Shown here in pieces: positions 1-7,770 of a stretch of DNA of 61,068 nucleotides. The notes under the pieces are model-generated. The model did no database searches. It was given only the letters and a program-made list of their open reading frames with translations, and was not told the origin of the DNA. The stretch's first letter is position 1. Every line of letters begins with the position of its first letter. Position numbers and translations under genes: made by a program. This DNA is from SFWF01 sp045638145 (GTDB lineage: Bacteria > Bacillota > Clostridia > Oscillospirales > Acutalibacteraceae): the NCBI GenBank assembly GCA_045638145.1, contig JAZUAU010000017.1:1-61068 (forward strand), in the 5' to 3' direction.

Positions 1-1298
1 CCTGTTGTTTCATCAAGAAGTGCCTTTACTGCGGGAGCCGCATTGAGAAGAGCAATACCGCCACCTGCAACATAACCTTCTTCAACAGCTGCCTTTGTAG
101 CTGCAAGAGCATCTTCAATTCTGAGCTTCTGCTCCTTCATCTCAACCTCAGTAGCGGCACCAACCTTGATAACCGCAACGCCACCGGCAAGCTTTGCAAG
201 ACGTTCGTTAAGCTTTTCACGGTCGAATTCAGAGGTGGTAACAGCAATCTGATTCTTAATCTGATTTGTTCTGTCGCGGATTGCCTCGGGATTTCCTGCA
301 CCGTCAACTATAACTGTGTTTTCCTTGCCGATTTTAACCTGACGCGCACGACCAAGCTGATGGATTCCTGTTTCCTTAAGGTCAAGACCGAGCTCGTCGG
401 AAATTACCTCACCACCTGTAAGAATGGCGATATCGCGAAGCATTTCCTTTCTTCTGTCGCCAAAGCCAGGTGCCTTTACGCCGACACAAACAAAGGTTCC
501 GCGAAGCTTATTAACGATGATAGTGGAAAGAGCCTCGCCCTCGATGTCCTCAGCAATGATAACAAGCTTTTTGCCTGCCTGAACAAGCTGTTCAAGAAGG
601 GGAAGAACGTCCTGAATAACAGAAATCTTCTTATCGGTAATAAGAATATAAGCGTCGTCGATAACAGCTTCCATCTTGTCGGTGTCGGTTACCATATAGG
701 GGGTAATGTAACCACGGTCGAACTGCATACCCTCAACAACCTCGCTGTAGGTTTCGGCAGTTTTAGATTCCTCGACGGTAATAACGCCATCTGCAGTAAC
801 CTTATCCATAGCCTCTGCGATAAGCTTACCAATGAAATTATCGCCTGCGGAAACGGTAGCAACACGCTCAATATCCTCAGAACATGTAACCTTCTTGGAA
901 TTGGCAACAATAGCTTCTACAGCGGCATCTACAGCCTTTTTTATACCCTTTTTAACCACCATAGGATTTGCGCCTGCGGCAACATTCTTCATTCCCTCGC
1001 AGATGAGAGCCTGAGCAAGAACGGTAGCGGTAGTGGTACCGTCGCCTGCACAGTCGTTAGTCTTTGTAGCAACCTCTTTTACAAGCTGTGCGCCCGAATT
1101 TTCAAAGGGGTCGGGAAGTTCGATTTCCTTTGCGATGGTAACACCGTCGTTAGTTATTAGGGGTGCACCAAAGGAACGCTCGAGCACGGCATTTCTGCCT
1201 TTAGGTCCAAGTGTAACCTTTACTGCATCTGCAACCTTGTCAACGCCTGCCTGAAGCGCCTTACGGGCATCTGCACCAAAAATAATATCTTTAGCCAT
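1..1298 (-). CDS. groL: 60 kDa chaperonin GroEL (3' end outside window)
   Basis: ATP-dependent cytosolic chaperonin that folds proteins together with GroES. About 432 N-terminal residues are visible of the usual roughly 540; the C-terminus lies beyond position 1. The reverse strand reads MAKDIIFGADARKALQAGVD, then the nucleotide-binding segments TLGPKGRN and AGDGTTTATVL, the apical-domain stretch GFGDRRKEML, and GGVAVIKVGAATE and EEGYVAGGG, all characteristic of GroEL. The start ATG at 1298 follows a GGAGG ribosome binding site. It lies 18 bp downstream of groS in the classical groES-groEL order and should be co-transcribed from the promoter at 1668-1695. The absence of the last ~110 residues is only an edge effect. 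Confidence 0.98.
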   Translation of the reverse strand, partial: MAKDIIFGADARKALQAGVDKVADAVKVTLGPKGRNAVLERSFGAPLITNDGVTIAKEIELPDPFENSGAQLVKEVATKTNDCAGDGTTTATVLAQALICEGMKNVAAGANPMVVKKGIKKAVDAAVEAIVANSKKVTCSEDIERVATVSAGDNFIGKLIAEAMDKVTADGVITVEESKTAETYSEVVEGMQFDRGYITPYMVTDTDKMEAVIDDAYILITDKKISVIQDVLPLLEQLVQAGKKLVIIAEDIEGEALSTIIVNKLRGTFVCVGVKAPGFGDRRKEMLRDIAILTGGEVISDELGLDLKETGIHQLGRARQVKIGKENTVIVDGAGNPEAIRDRTNQIKNQIAVTTSEFDREKLNERLAKLAGGVAVIKVGAATEVEMKEQKLRIEDALAATKAAVEEGYVAGGGIALLNAAPAVKALLDETT

Positions 1299-1316
1299 TT
1301 TATTTGCCTCCAAAAA

Positions 1317-1601
1317 TTAGTCTACAATAGCAAGAATGTCCGACTGACGAACGATAGAATATTCCACACCGTCAACCTTGACTTGGCTTCCGGCATACTT
1401 TGCGGTAAGCACGCGGTCGCCAACCTTAACTATCATCTCTACATTGTTTCCGTCAACAAAGCCACCAGGACCCACTGCTACGACCTCGGAAATTTCGGGT
1501 TTTTCTTTAGCAGCAGCGGTAAGAATAATCCCGCCCTTTGTTGTTTCTTCTGCCTCAACAGACTTAAGAACTACTCTGTCAAGCAAAGGTTTGATATTCA
1601 T
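1317..1601 (-). CDS. groS: 10 kDa co-chaperonin GroES
   Basis: Lid of the GroEL chamber. The 94-residue protein begins MNIKPLLDRVVLK and has the mobile-loop region EETTKGGIIL and the conserved VGDRVLTAKYAG and QSDILAIVD ends; this is normal GroES length. An in-frame upstream ATG at 1616 would place the GGAGG ribosome binding site inside the gene, so the ATG at 1601, just after that site, is the better start. It is the first gene of the groES-groEL operon. The upstream region contains a sigma-A type promoter with a CIRCE-like inverted repeat, suggesting HrcA heat-shock control, although the repeat is degenerate. Confidence 0.97.
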   Translation of the reverse strand: MNIKPLLDRVVLKSVEAEETTKGGIILTAAAKEKPEISEVVAVGPGGFVDGNNVEMIVKVGDRVLTAKYAGSQVKVDGVEYSIVRQSDILAIVD

Positions 1602-1637
1602 AGTTATTGCCTCCATGACAAATATTTGTAAATCTTT

Positions 1638-1663
1638 GCGGCACGCGTTATTTTGAGTGCCAT
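1638..1663 (-). promoter_or_regulatory. degenerate CIRCE-like inverted repeat
   Basis: The arms GGCAC (1640-1644) and GTGCC (1657-1661) sit just downstream of the groES -10. The right half GAGTGCCAT matches 7 of 9 bases of the CIRCE half-site GAGTGCTAA, but the left half is poor and the GCAC-GTGC spacing is 12 rather than 13. The position at the transcription start is right for HrcA. It may be a decayed or lineage-variant operator. Confidence 0.4.
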
Positions 1664-1667
1664 ATAT

Positions 1668-1695
1668 ATTTTAGCCTAAATTTGGCAAAAATCAA
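1668..1695 (-). promoter_or_regulatory. groES-groEL promoter
   Basis: On the minus strand, -35 TTGATT (1690-1695) and -10 TAAAAT (1668-1673) are separated by 16 bp, 67 bp upstream of the groS start codon. Called by eye from consensus similarity; it is the only good promoter between the lipid kinase gene and groS. Confidence 0.6.
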
Positions 1696-1721
1696 GCGGT
1701 TTTAGGAAAATTATTAAATTC

Positions 1722-2618
1722 TTAACATATTCCTTCGGGAACTATGAAATTTATTGCTTTATCAACAATCTCACAGCTGAGCTTGTGGGCATAGATTATC
1801 TCACCGTCGAGGCTTATGGGTACTTCGTGCTCTGCGTAAAACTCAAACTCACGGCATCTGCCCATCGAGCAGACGTCAAGACCCTCGTGCTCTCCCCTCT
1901 TATAAACTCCAACCAGGCGCAGGAATTTGAAGAGACCGATAGTTTTAATAACAACGCTGTCAAGCTCGCCATCGTCGATAGTAGCATTGGGCGCACTCTT
2001 ATAACCACCGCCATAAACCTTGGAATTTGCACAGATGGCGAAAAGTGCGCTTCCGCTAAAGAACTCTTTTCCGTCGGTCACTACTCTAATATTTATGCCG
2101 AGTTTGCCAAGCACATTCTTGATAAGAGAAAGATTATATGCCATACTTCCCGAAACAAGCGGAAGCCTCTTAAACTTGGTCATCTGATCGGCAACCCTTG
2201 CATCAAATCCTGCACAAACCTGATTCATACAATATTTATCCCCAGCTTTTATAAGGTCGATAGGGAAATATTTGCCGTTTTTCTGTTTTTCAATATCGAG
2301 GAAGATGGTTTTTGAATCATAACCGAAATATTTTATAAAATCGTTTGCAGAGCCAATCGGGATAACTCCGATTGATGCATTGGGGAAGCCTACAATACCG
2401 TTTAAAACCTCAAAACTGGTACCGTCACCGCCGCAAGCAAAGATTCTGACTTCGTCACCTGTTTCAGCCTCTGCACGCGCCTTTAAAAGGGCGTCACCGT
2501 TTCCCTCGGTGATTATTATTTTAGCCTCGTCTCCATAAACTGCTCTTATCTTTTCGCTAAGCGACTTTGTGCCGTCTTCTCTTCCCGCCGCAGGATTAAT
2601 GATATAAACATCTCTCAT
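1722..2618 (-). CDS. diacylglycerol/lipid kinase family protein
   Basis: Predicted cytosolic or membrane-associated lipid kinase of the DgkB/YegS/LCB5 family, which phosphorylates diacylglycerol or related lipids with ATP. The 298-residue protein starts MRDVYIINPAAGREDGTK, has the diagnostic nucleotide-binding motif FACGGDGTSFEVLNGIV near residue 60-80 and VIPIGSANDFIKY near residue 105, plus the family C-terminal beta domain ending in SLDGEIIYAHKLSCEIV. The length is normal for the family. A strong GGAGG site precedes the ATG at 2618. It lies 17 bp downstream of the rRNA methyltransferase gene and is probably co-transcribed with it. The true lipid substrate cannot be told from the sequence. 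Confidence 0.9.
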   Translation of the reverse strand: MRDVYIINPAAGREDGTKSLSEKIRAVYGDEAKIIITEGNGDALLKARAEAETGDEVRIFACGGDGTSFEVLNGIVGFPNASIGVIPIGSANDFIKYFGYDSKTIFLDIEKQKNGKYFPIDLIKAGDKYCMNQVCAGFDARVADQMTKFKRLPLVSGSMAYNLSLIKNVLGKLGINIRVVTDGKEFFSGSALFAICANSKVYGGGYKSAPNATIDDGELDSVVIKTIGLFKFLRLVGVYKRGEHEGLDVCSMGRCREFEFYAEHEVPISLDGEIIYAHKLSCEIVDKAINFIVPEGIC

Positions 2619-2635
2619 ATTTTCCTCCGTCCAGC

Positions 2636-3754
2636 TTATTTAAAATACATATAAAGCTGGCATTTTATCATTCCGTTATAGAGCTTTCTACGCTTATCGG
2701 CAGTATTGCCGAATATCTTTTCAAAATCGTCGTGGGGGCTTATGACAAAATATTTTCTGCCGCTGCCCATCTCAAATCTTTCGCCCATTGCCTTATAAAG
2801 CTCTTCGGCTCCCTTTATATCAAGAAGTCGCTCGCCGTAAGGAGGATTGGTTATGATAAGGCATCTCTCTTCGGGGGCTTTAAAATCCCTGACATCTGCC
2901 TTTTCAACCCTTATATACTTTGAAACTCCTGCCTTTGCGGCATTTTCCTCGGTGAGTCTTATTGCCTCGGGGTCAATATCGTAGCCGACCGCTTCAAATT
3001 CAATATTCTGTAAAATAAGGTCTTGTGCACGTGTTCTCTCCTCGCGCCATACCTTTTCGGGAACAAAGGCAAACTTTTCTGCGGCAAAAAAGCGGCGAAG
3101 ACCGGGTGCCACCTTCTTTGCCATCATAGCGGCCTCAATAAGTATTGTACCCGAGCCGCAGAAGGGGTCGAAAAGCTTTGTGTCGGGATAGATTCTTGCC
3201 GTATCGCACATTGCAGCGGCAAGAGTTTCCTTTAGGGGTGCAGCATTTGAATTTCTTCTGTATCCGCGCTTATGGAGACCTTCTCCCGAGGTATCTATCA
3301 TCATTGTAACGTGATTTTTAAGTATTGAAAAACGGATTTTAAGTTCACATCCCGTTTCACTAAACCAACTTATTCCGTATTTTGATCTAAGTCTTTCGAC
3401 TATCGCCTTTTTGGTAATAGACTGACAATCAGGTATGCTGAAAAGGGCGGAATTTAGACTGTAGCCGTTTACTGGAAAGGCATCATTTTTGCCTATGAAA
3501 TTCTCCCAAGGAATGCTTTTTACACCCTGAAAAAGTTCTTCAAAGCTGACGGCATCAAACTCGCCAACATTTATGCAGATTCGCTCCAAATATCTTGAAC
3601 AGATATTTGCGCGGGCAAGGGTGTTCATATCCCCCTCAAAGCTCACCCTTCCATTTTCGGCTTTTACGTTTTTTATATCCATTCTCGTGAGCTCACCTGC
3701 CGCGATTGACTCAACACCGAATAGGCAGGGGGCTGTGAATTTAATACTATCCAT
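2636..3754 (-). CDS. THUMP-domain class I rRNA methyltransferase (RlmL/YpsC family)
   Basis: Predicted SAM-dependent 23S rRNA guanine-N2 methyltransferase. The 372 residues give an N-terminal ferredoxin-like/THUMP RNA-binding region (about 1-155), then a Rossmann methyltransferase domain. Visible motifs are LFDPFCGSGTILIEAAM (SAM binding) and the catalytic IITNPPYGERL. The length matches single-domain YpsC-type Firmicutes enzymes rather than the two-domain E. coli RlmKL. ATG at 3754 is preceded by GGAG. It sits between the fumarase alpha gene (14 bp upstream) and the lipid kinase. Which guanine is modified is inferred from the family only. Confidence 0.9.
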   Translation of the reverse strand: MDSIKFTAPCLFGVESIAAGELTRMDIKNVKAENGRVSFEGDMNTLARANICSRYLERICINVGEFDAVSFEELFQGVKSIPWENFIGKNDAFPVNGYSLNSALFSIPDCQSITKKAIVERLRSKYGISWFSETGCELKIRFSILKNHVTMMIDTSGEGLHKRGYRRNSNAAPLKETLAAAMCDTARIYPDTKLFDPFCGSGTILIEAAMMAKKVAPGLRRFFAAEKFAFVPEKVWREERTRAQDLILQNIEFEAVGYDIDPEAIRLTEENAAKAGVSKYIRVEKADVRDFKAPEERCLIITNPPYGERLLDIKGAEELYKAMGERFEMGSGRKYFVISPHDDFEKIFGNTADKRRKLYNGMIKCQLYMYFK

Positions 3755-3767
3755 TTATTTCTCCGTT

Positions 3768-4613
3768 TTATATTGTCACAGTTTTGTGGCGGGTTACATG
3801 ACAGCCTATATTAACCGCCACGGGCAGACCCGCGATGTGGGTAGGTGCAACCTCGATATTAAGACCGAGTGCGGTAGTTTTTCCGCCAAAGCCCTGGGGT
3901 CCTATTCCAAGCTGATTCACTTTTTTTAAAAGCTCGTCTTCAAGTTCCTTATAATAGGGATCGGGGTTTCTGTCATTAAGGCTTCTGCAAAGTGCTTTTT
4001 TGGAGAGCAGTGCGCACTGCTCAAAATCACCGCCGATGCCAACTCCAATCACCATAGGCGGACAGGGGTTCCCAGACGCGTTATTCACTATTTCAAGCAC
4101 AGAATTTATAACACCCTCTCTGCCGGCTGCAGGAGTAAGCATTCTGACGCCACTCATATTTTCACTTCCGAAGCCTTTAGGTGCAACCGTAATCGTTACC
4201 TTGTCACCCGAAACGATTTTTGTGTGAATGATTGCGGGAGTGTTGTCGCCGGTGTTTACTCGACGGAGCGGGTCGCCTACAACAGATTTTCGAAGCAGTC
4301 CATTTTCATAGCCGCGAGCCACACCACGGTTAATAATGAGCTCAAGCGGCTCTCCTACAAGGTGAACATCCTGTCCAACCTCGATAAAAACAACAGCTAT
4401 TCCCGTATCTTGACAAATTGGTATATCGAGTTCTGTAGCCATTTCTACGTTTTTTTCAATGTCTGCAAGTATTTGGTTTGCAAGGGGGTTGTCCTCTCTA
4501 TGTTTGGCAAGGGTTATTGATTCTTTTATATCCGAGGGCAACACCTTATTGGCGACAACGCAAAGCTCTGCCACCTTTTCACAAATCAAATCCGTGTTAA
4601 TCTCCCTTATCAT
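3768..4613 (-). CDS. class I fumarate hydratase (or tartrate dehydratase) alpha subunit
   Basis: Iron-sulfur hydro-lyase subunit, expected to interconvert malate and fumarate with a beta partner. The 281-residue protein carries the alpha-family cysteine context ELDIPICQDTGIAVVFIEVG, then NASGNPCPPMVIGVGIGG and GPQGFGGKTTALGLNIEVAPTH, with NIGCHVTRHK at the end; three cysteines are in the positions that hold the [4Fe-4S] cluster in the family. I use the ATG at 4613; a TTG lies one codon upstream. The beta subunit, usually the adjacent gene, is not here: the next gene is an rRNA methyltransferase. Fumarate versus tartrate specificity cannot be decided from the sequence. Confidence 0.88.
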   Translation of the reverse strand: MIREINTDLICEKVAELCVVANKVLPSDIKESITLAKHREDNPLANQILADIEKNVEMATELDIPICQDTGIAVVFIEVGQDVHLVGEPLELIINRGVARGYENGLLRKSVVGDPLRRVNTGDNTPAIIHTKIVSGDKVTITVAPKGFGSENMSGVRMLTPAAGREGVINSVLEIVNNASGNPCPPMVIGVGIGGDFEQCALLSKKALCRSLNDRNPDPYYKELEDELLKKVNQLGIGPQGFGGKTTALGLNIEVAPTHIAGLPVAVNIGCHVTRHKTVTI

Positions 4614-4631
4614 CAAAACACCCTTTACATC

Positions 4632-4660
4632 AAAAAGGCGGAAACAAGGAGTTTCCGCCC
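4632..4660 (-). terminator. intrinsic terminator after yabR
   Basis: GGCGGAAAC and GTTTCCGCC form a perfect 9-bp stem with a 5-nt loop; read on the minus strand it is followed by TTTTTG. It closes the mazG-to-yabR block. Confidence 0.88.
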
Positions 4661-4666
4661 GAGACT

Positions 4667-5134
4667 TTATTTTACGCCTGCTCTGCGATTGCGCTTTGCA
4701 TCAGGATTTTTCCTCTTTAGGTCGGAAAATTTCTCATCACTTGTCTGCTTAAACTTACTCATCATATCTTCGAAAGAGGTAGACTCGTTCTTTTTTGCAG
4801 TCCAAACATAAGACCCGTCCGGTGCGGCAGGCGGCGCTTTAGGAGTGTATGCTCTGCGCTCACGTTCGCGACGTTCGGGCTTCGCACCCGGTTCTTTAGG
4901 CTCCTGAGCTTTTTTAATACTGAGATTGATTTTGCCGTCGTTGCCGATGCCGATTACCTTAACCTTGACCTCGTCGCCTTCTTTTACAAAATCTCTTATC
5001 TGGCTAACATAGGTCTGTGCAATTTCAGATATATGTACCATTCCAGTTTTGCCGTCGCCGATATCAACGAAAACACCGTAATCCTTGACAGCTGTAATTT
5101 TTCCCCCGATAATTTCCCCCACGGTAAGTTGCAT
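4667..5134 (-). CDS. yabR: S1 RNA-binding domain protein, YabR-like
   Basis: A 155-residue protein with one N-terminal S1/OB-fold domain (about residues 1-72): MQLTVGEIIGGKITAVKDYG, VFVDIGDGKTGMVHISEI, VKVKVIGIGNDGKINLSIKK. A low-complexity charged tail rich in Glu, Arg, Pro and Lys follows. The start ATG at 5134 lies 8 bp after an AGGAGG site; a TTG at 5152 would contain that site and is rejected. It is the last gene of the conserved yabP-yabQ-divIC-yabR order, as in Bacillus. YabR-type proteins have been linked to ribosome or RNA binding; the specific role is not visible here. Confidence 0.9.
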   Translation of the reverse strand: MQLTVGEIIGGKITAVKDYGVFVDIGDGKTGMVHISEIAQTYVSQIRDFVKEGDEVKVKVIGIGNDGKINLSIKKAQEPKEPGAKPERRERERRAYTPKAPPAAPDGSYVWTAKKNESTSFEDMMSKFKQTSDEKFSDLKRKNPDAKRNRRAGVK

Positions 5135-5169
5135 TGGGACTTGCCTCCTCAAAAGTTGCGAAACAATAG

Positions 5170-5460
5170 TTAGTCGCTGTTTTTGAATATTTTGTCGTTA
5201 TAGTAGCTATAACCGTTCTTTCGCAGGACCTTCTCTAAAAACTCTTTGTCCGTACCGTTCTGGAGCAAATTGTTCTTTTCGTCGACGATAAGCTGCGATT
5301 CTTTTATTTGTGCCTCAAGCTCGGCGTATTCCGCTTTCTTCGACTCAAGTTCCCTATAAAGCGTTACAACCGACATAAGCAAATACAGGCAGACTGCAAT
5401 AATGAGCAAACGCAAAACAACACTCTTGTGGCCGCCTGTTTTAGCATTTACACTCATCAT
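5170..5460 (-). CDS. divIC: septum formation initiator DivIC/FtsB family
   Basis: Small bitopic division protein that bridges early and late divisome components. About 96 residues: short cytoplasmic N-terminus, one membrane segment (VVLRLLIIAVCLYLLMSVV, about 14-32), then a coiled coil (TLYRELESKKAEYAELEAQI) and a short C-terminal domain ending NGYSYYNDKIF. This is exactly the DivIC/FtsB layout. Two tandem ATGs at 5460 and 5457 both follow an AGGAG site; I give the first. The gene overlaps the end of yabQ by 4 bp, implying translational coupling in the sporulation/division block. Confidence 0.93.
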   Translation of the reverse strand: MMSVNAKTGGHKSVVLRLLIIAVCLYLLMSVVTLYRELESKKAEYAELEAQIKESQLIVDEKNNLLQNGTDKEFLEKVLRKNGYSYYNDKIFKNSD

Positions 5461-5939
5461 TCGCACTCCTCTATATTACTTGTTTCAGTATACACTAATT
5501 CATCTTCATTTTTCAACCCTTTTTTTGATAATATATTAACTTTTTCGAAAATTCTTTTAAAAAACGAGCACATATTATTAATTGTTATCGATAACGCTTG
5601 GAAAACTGCAGAAAAAGCAGATTTCATGAAATATATAATCCATCTAAAAATTCCTACCGTTAGTTTTGAGAGAAGCTTCTTATAAATCCAAAATCCGATT
5701 AACTCTCCAAAAAGTACATATCCTCTTATTTCGCCTTTTGACCTTATAAGCAAAAAGCAATAGGTTACGAAACCGGCTAGGAGAAAGAAAAAAATGTCGC
5801 TTATAAACTGCCTTATACTTTTTCCCCGTACGGTAGCTGTTATGCCCTCAAGAATATAAAATACTGCTCCGAGCAAAAAGCCGAAGGGTATACTCATAAA
5901 AAATGTTTTGAGCTGATTTGCAAGGTCTATTTCCCACAT
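5457..5939 (-). CDS. yabQ: spore cortex biosynthesis protein YabQ
   Basis: Membrane protein needed for spore cortex formation in Bacillus. The 160 residues contain three or more hydrophobic segments: FFMSIPFGFLLGAVFYILEG, then FISDIFFFLLAGFVTYCFLL, then VLFGELIGFWIYKKLL, followed by an amphipathic and charged C-terminus. This matches YabQ in size, topology and context (between yabP and divIC). The start follows the yabP stop by 3 nt with no strong ribosome binding site of its own, so translation is probably coupled to yabP. Expression is expected in the mother cell during sporulation, but I see no clear sporulation-sigma promoter. Confidence 0.92.
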   Translation of the reverse strand: MWEIDLANQLKTFFMSIPFGFLLGAVFYILEGITATVRGKSIRQFISDIFFFLLAGFVTYCFLLIRSKGEIRGYVLFGELIGFWIYKKLLSKLTVGIFRWIIYFMKSAFSAVFQALSITINNMCSFFKRIFEKVNILSKKGLKNEDELVYTETSNIEECE

Positions 5940-5942
5940 AGG

Positions 5943-6212
5943 CTATTTCATAAGTCGGCGCCAAAATCCGCCTTTACCCGCGTCGTCGCCATATACAAGC
6001 GCGATTATTTTTCCGTCTATATTAATATCTCCGCTGTCCGTACTGAATGAACCTATATGAAGCCCCTCACCCTTAATGGTGAGTGTACCCATCGAGGTTA
6101 TCAAAAGCACCGTTTCATCGTCAAATCCCATAACCTCACTAACGCCAGAGATGTCTAAATTTCCCCGTTGTTCAATAATAACACTGTGTGCAGTATTCAT
6201 CTTTTCCGACAT
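5943..6212 (-). CDS. yabP: sporulation protein YabP
   Basis: YabP/YqfC-family sporulation protein, 89 residues. The sequence is typical: HSVIIEQRGNLDISGVSEV, GFDDETVLLITSMGTLTIKG, and LHIGSFSTDSGDINIDGKI, a short beta-rich protein with no membrane span. In Bacillus the gene is next to yabQ, as here, and is sigma-E controlled. The reading frame begins right after a terminator-like hairpin at 6216-6254, so yabP-yabQ may be insulated from the housekeeping rqcP transcript and use a separate promoter that I could not identify. An internal ATG at 6200 is an alternative start. Confidence 0.92.
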   Translation of the reverse strand: MSEKMNTAHSVIIEQRGNLDISGVSEVMGFDDETVLLITSMGTLTIKGEGLHIGSFSTDSGDINIDGKIIALVYGDDAGKGGFWRRLMK

Positions 6213-6215
6213 AAC

Positions 6216-6254
6216 AAAACACCACCCGTAAAATATATTAAAACGGGTGGTGCT
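6216..6254 (-). terminator. hairpin terminator between rqcP and yabP
   Basis: CACCACCCGT (6220-6229) and ACGGGTGGTG (6243-6252) pair perfectly over 10 bp; on the minus strand the stem is followed by TTTTG. It separates the housekeeping rqcP from the sporulation genes yabP-yabQ. Confidence 0.8.
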
Positions 6255-6257
6255 TTA

Positions 6258-6500
6258 TTACTCTACTATTCGGTAAAGGAGGTTGGCATCGTCCTTTTTG
6301 ATAACCTCTTTTACAGCGATAACCTCTACCTTTACGGTTCGCGTTCCGAATGCTATTTCAAGAATATCCCCCTCTTTAACATCATAGGATGCCTTGACGG
6401 GCTTGCCATTTGCTGACACTCTTCCTGCATCGCAGGCTTCATTTGCAATTGTACGGCGTTTAATTATTCTTGAAACCTTTAAATATTTATCTAATCTCAA
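6258..6500 (-). CDS. rqcP: S4-domain RNA-binding protein RqcP (YabO)
   Basis: Ribosome quality-control factor that acts with RqcH to add alanine tails to stalled nascent chains on 50S subunits. The 80-residue protein is almost entirely one S4 domain: MRLDKYLKVSRIIKRRTIAN, AGRVSANGKPVKASYDVKEG, ending LLYRIVE. I choose the TTG at 6500 because it gives the conserved family start RLDKxLKVSR and lies 6 bp after AGGTG; the GTG at 6509 would overlap that site. It lies in the conserved yabN-yabO-yabP order, with hup inserted between mazG and rqcP. A terminator follows. Confidence 0.92.
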   Translation of the reverse strand: MRLDKYLKVSRIIKRRTIANEACDAGRVSANGKPVKASYDVKEGDILEIAFGTRTVKVEVIAVKEVIKKDDANLLYRIVE

Positions 6501-6520
6501 TTTTTTCACCTGAAAGAACT

Positions 6521-6544
6521 AAAGCCGCCGTGGTCGGCGGCTTT
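6521..6544 (-). terminator. hairpin after hup
   Basis: AAAGCCGCC and GGCGGCTTT form a 9-bp stem with a short loop between hup and rqcP. The U-tract on the minus strand is weak (TTTAGTTCTTT), so partial read-through into rqcP is likely. Confidence 0.6.
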
Positions 6545-6561
6545 ATAAGATTTAAGGACAA

Positions 6562-6834
6562 TTATTTTACAGCGTCCTTAAGAGCCTTTCCTGCCTTGAA
6601 AGCGGGAACCTTAGAAGCTGCAATAGTGATCTTAGCGCCGGTAGCAGGGTTGATGCCCTCTCTTGCTGCGCGCTCCTTAACCTTAAATGTACCGAGGTTT
6701 GCAAGAGCAACTTCATCGCCAGCCTTGAGAGCTTCGGTAACTACTGCTGCAACAGCTGCGATAGCTGCTTCAGCATCCTTCTTTGTGAGTTCTGCCTTTG
6801 CAGCAACTGCTGCTACGAGTTCTGCCTTTTTCAT
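6562..6834 (-). CDS. hup: HU family DNA-binding protein
   Basis: Histone-like nucleoid protein that bends DNA as a dimer. The 90 residues start MKKAELVAAVAAKAELTKKD and contain the HU beta-arm region, LANLGTFKVKERAAREGINP and TGAKITIAASKVPAFKAGK. This is normal HU length, with an alanine-rich helical N-terminus. The ATG at 6834 follows a GGAGG site; the longer frame starting at 6864 is rejected. It sits between mazG and rqcP, and short distances suggest co-transcription with mazG. Confidence 0.96.
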   Translation of the reverse strand: MKKAELVAAVAAKAELTKKDAEAAIAAVAAVVTEALKAGDEVALANLGTFKVKERAAREGINPATGAKITIAASKVPAFKAGKALKDAVK

Positions 6835-6892
6835 AATAAATTTACCTCCAAAAATTTTATTCAATCACTCTGTGTGATATGAAATACAAAAA

Positions 6893-7657
6893 CTATTCGC
6901 CGAATGCCTCGCTAATCGGAATTTGTTTCGAGGTCGCCTTTTTCTCGGCTTCCTCAAAGATACCGATAAATTCATCGGTTGTCTTGTTTAACCTTTCTTC
7001 GGGGTCCACTCCAATAAGCTGGCCTACCCTTGAAAGATGGAAAAGCATTTCTCCATAGGCTCTTGCCGCTTCCTGCTTGTCCCCTTTTGCCATAGCTTCT
7101 TCAAGCTCGTAGCAAAGGCTGAGAAGAAGCCCTTCCTTAACAGGATCATCAAACTGAAGCTCCGCTTTTGCCGCTCTTTTTTGAACCTTTGCGCTTCTCA
7201 TCAAAGCGGGGAACGCGCGCGGCACGCTCTTTAGGGTCTCGGTAGCGGTTTTCTGGTGCTTTTCGGTCTTCTTAATTTCGTCCCAAAGGTCGAGTACCTC
7301 TCCCGAGTTATCTGCCCTTGCCGACCCGAAAACATGAGGATGGCGAAGAACGAGCTTTCTCGCTATTCCGTCAACTACGTCAGAGTAGTCAAACGCCTTT
7401 TCTTCTTCAGCAATCTCCGAATGGAATACAACCTGTAAAAGAAGGTCACCAAGCTCTTCACAAAGTGCCGTATCGTCATCACTATCGATAGCATCGGCAA
7501 CCTCGAAGGCTTCCTCCAAAAGGTCGTTTCTGATACTCTTATGAGTCTGCTCGATATCCCACGGACAACCACCCGGCGCACGAAGTGTTTTCATTATTTT
7601 GAGAAGCTCCTGCATCGTATATTTACCGTCTTCAATATCCACCTTTATTTTTACCAT
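6893..7657 (-). CDS. mazG: nucleoside triphosphate pyrophosphohydrolase MazG
   Basis: House-cleaning enzyme hydrolysing (d)NTPs to NMP and PPi. The 254 residues contain the MazG signature LRAPGGCPWDIEQTHKSI near residue 25-43, followed by the metal-binding EEAFEVADAI and CEELGDLLLQVVFHSEIAEE, then the second MazG-like half. The size agrees with the C-terminal MazG part of Bacillus YabN, without the tetrapyrrole methylase half. ATG at 7657 follows AGGAG. It heads the block mazG-hup-rqcP-yabPQ-divIC-yabR, the yabN order of spore-formers. Confidence 0.95.
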   Translation of the reverse strand: MVKIKVDIEDGKYTMQELLKIMKTLRAPGGCPWDIEQTHKSIRNDLLEEAFEVADAIDSDDDTALCEELGDLLLQVVFHSEIAEEEKAFDYSDVVDGIARKLVLRHPHVFGSARADNSGEVLDLWDEIKKTEKHQKTATETLKSVPRAFPALMRSAKVQKRAAKAELQFDDPVKEGLLLSLCYELEEAMAKGDKQEAARAYGEMLFHLSRVGQLIGVDPEERLNKTTDEFIGIFEEAEKKATSKQIPISEAFGE

Positions 7658-7770
7658 ATTTTACTCCTAAAATCAACTGTTTTTTGATTAAAATGCACAT
7701 TTCTAAAGCGTTTTGTTAATTTTTTTGTTTATTTTTGTACAAATTCACGAAAAATCTCTTAATATTACTA

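Noticed and set aside
360..1160. 266-codon plus-strand open frame
   Set aside because: It is the antisense of groL, whose minus-strand protein is unmistakable and has a ribosome binding site.
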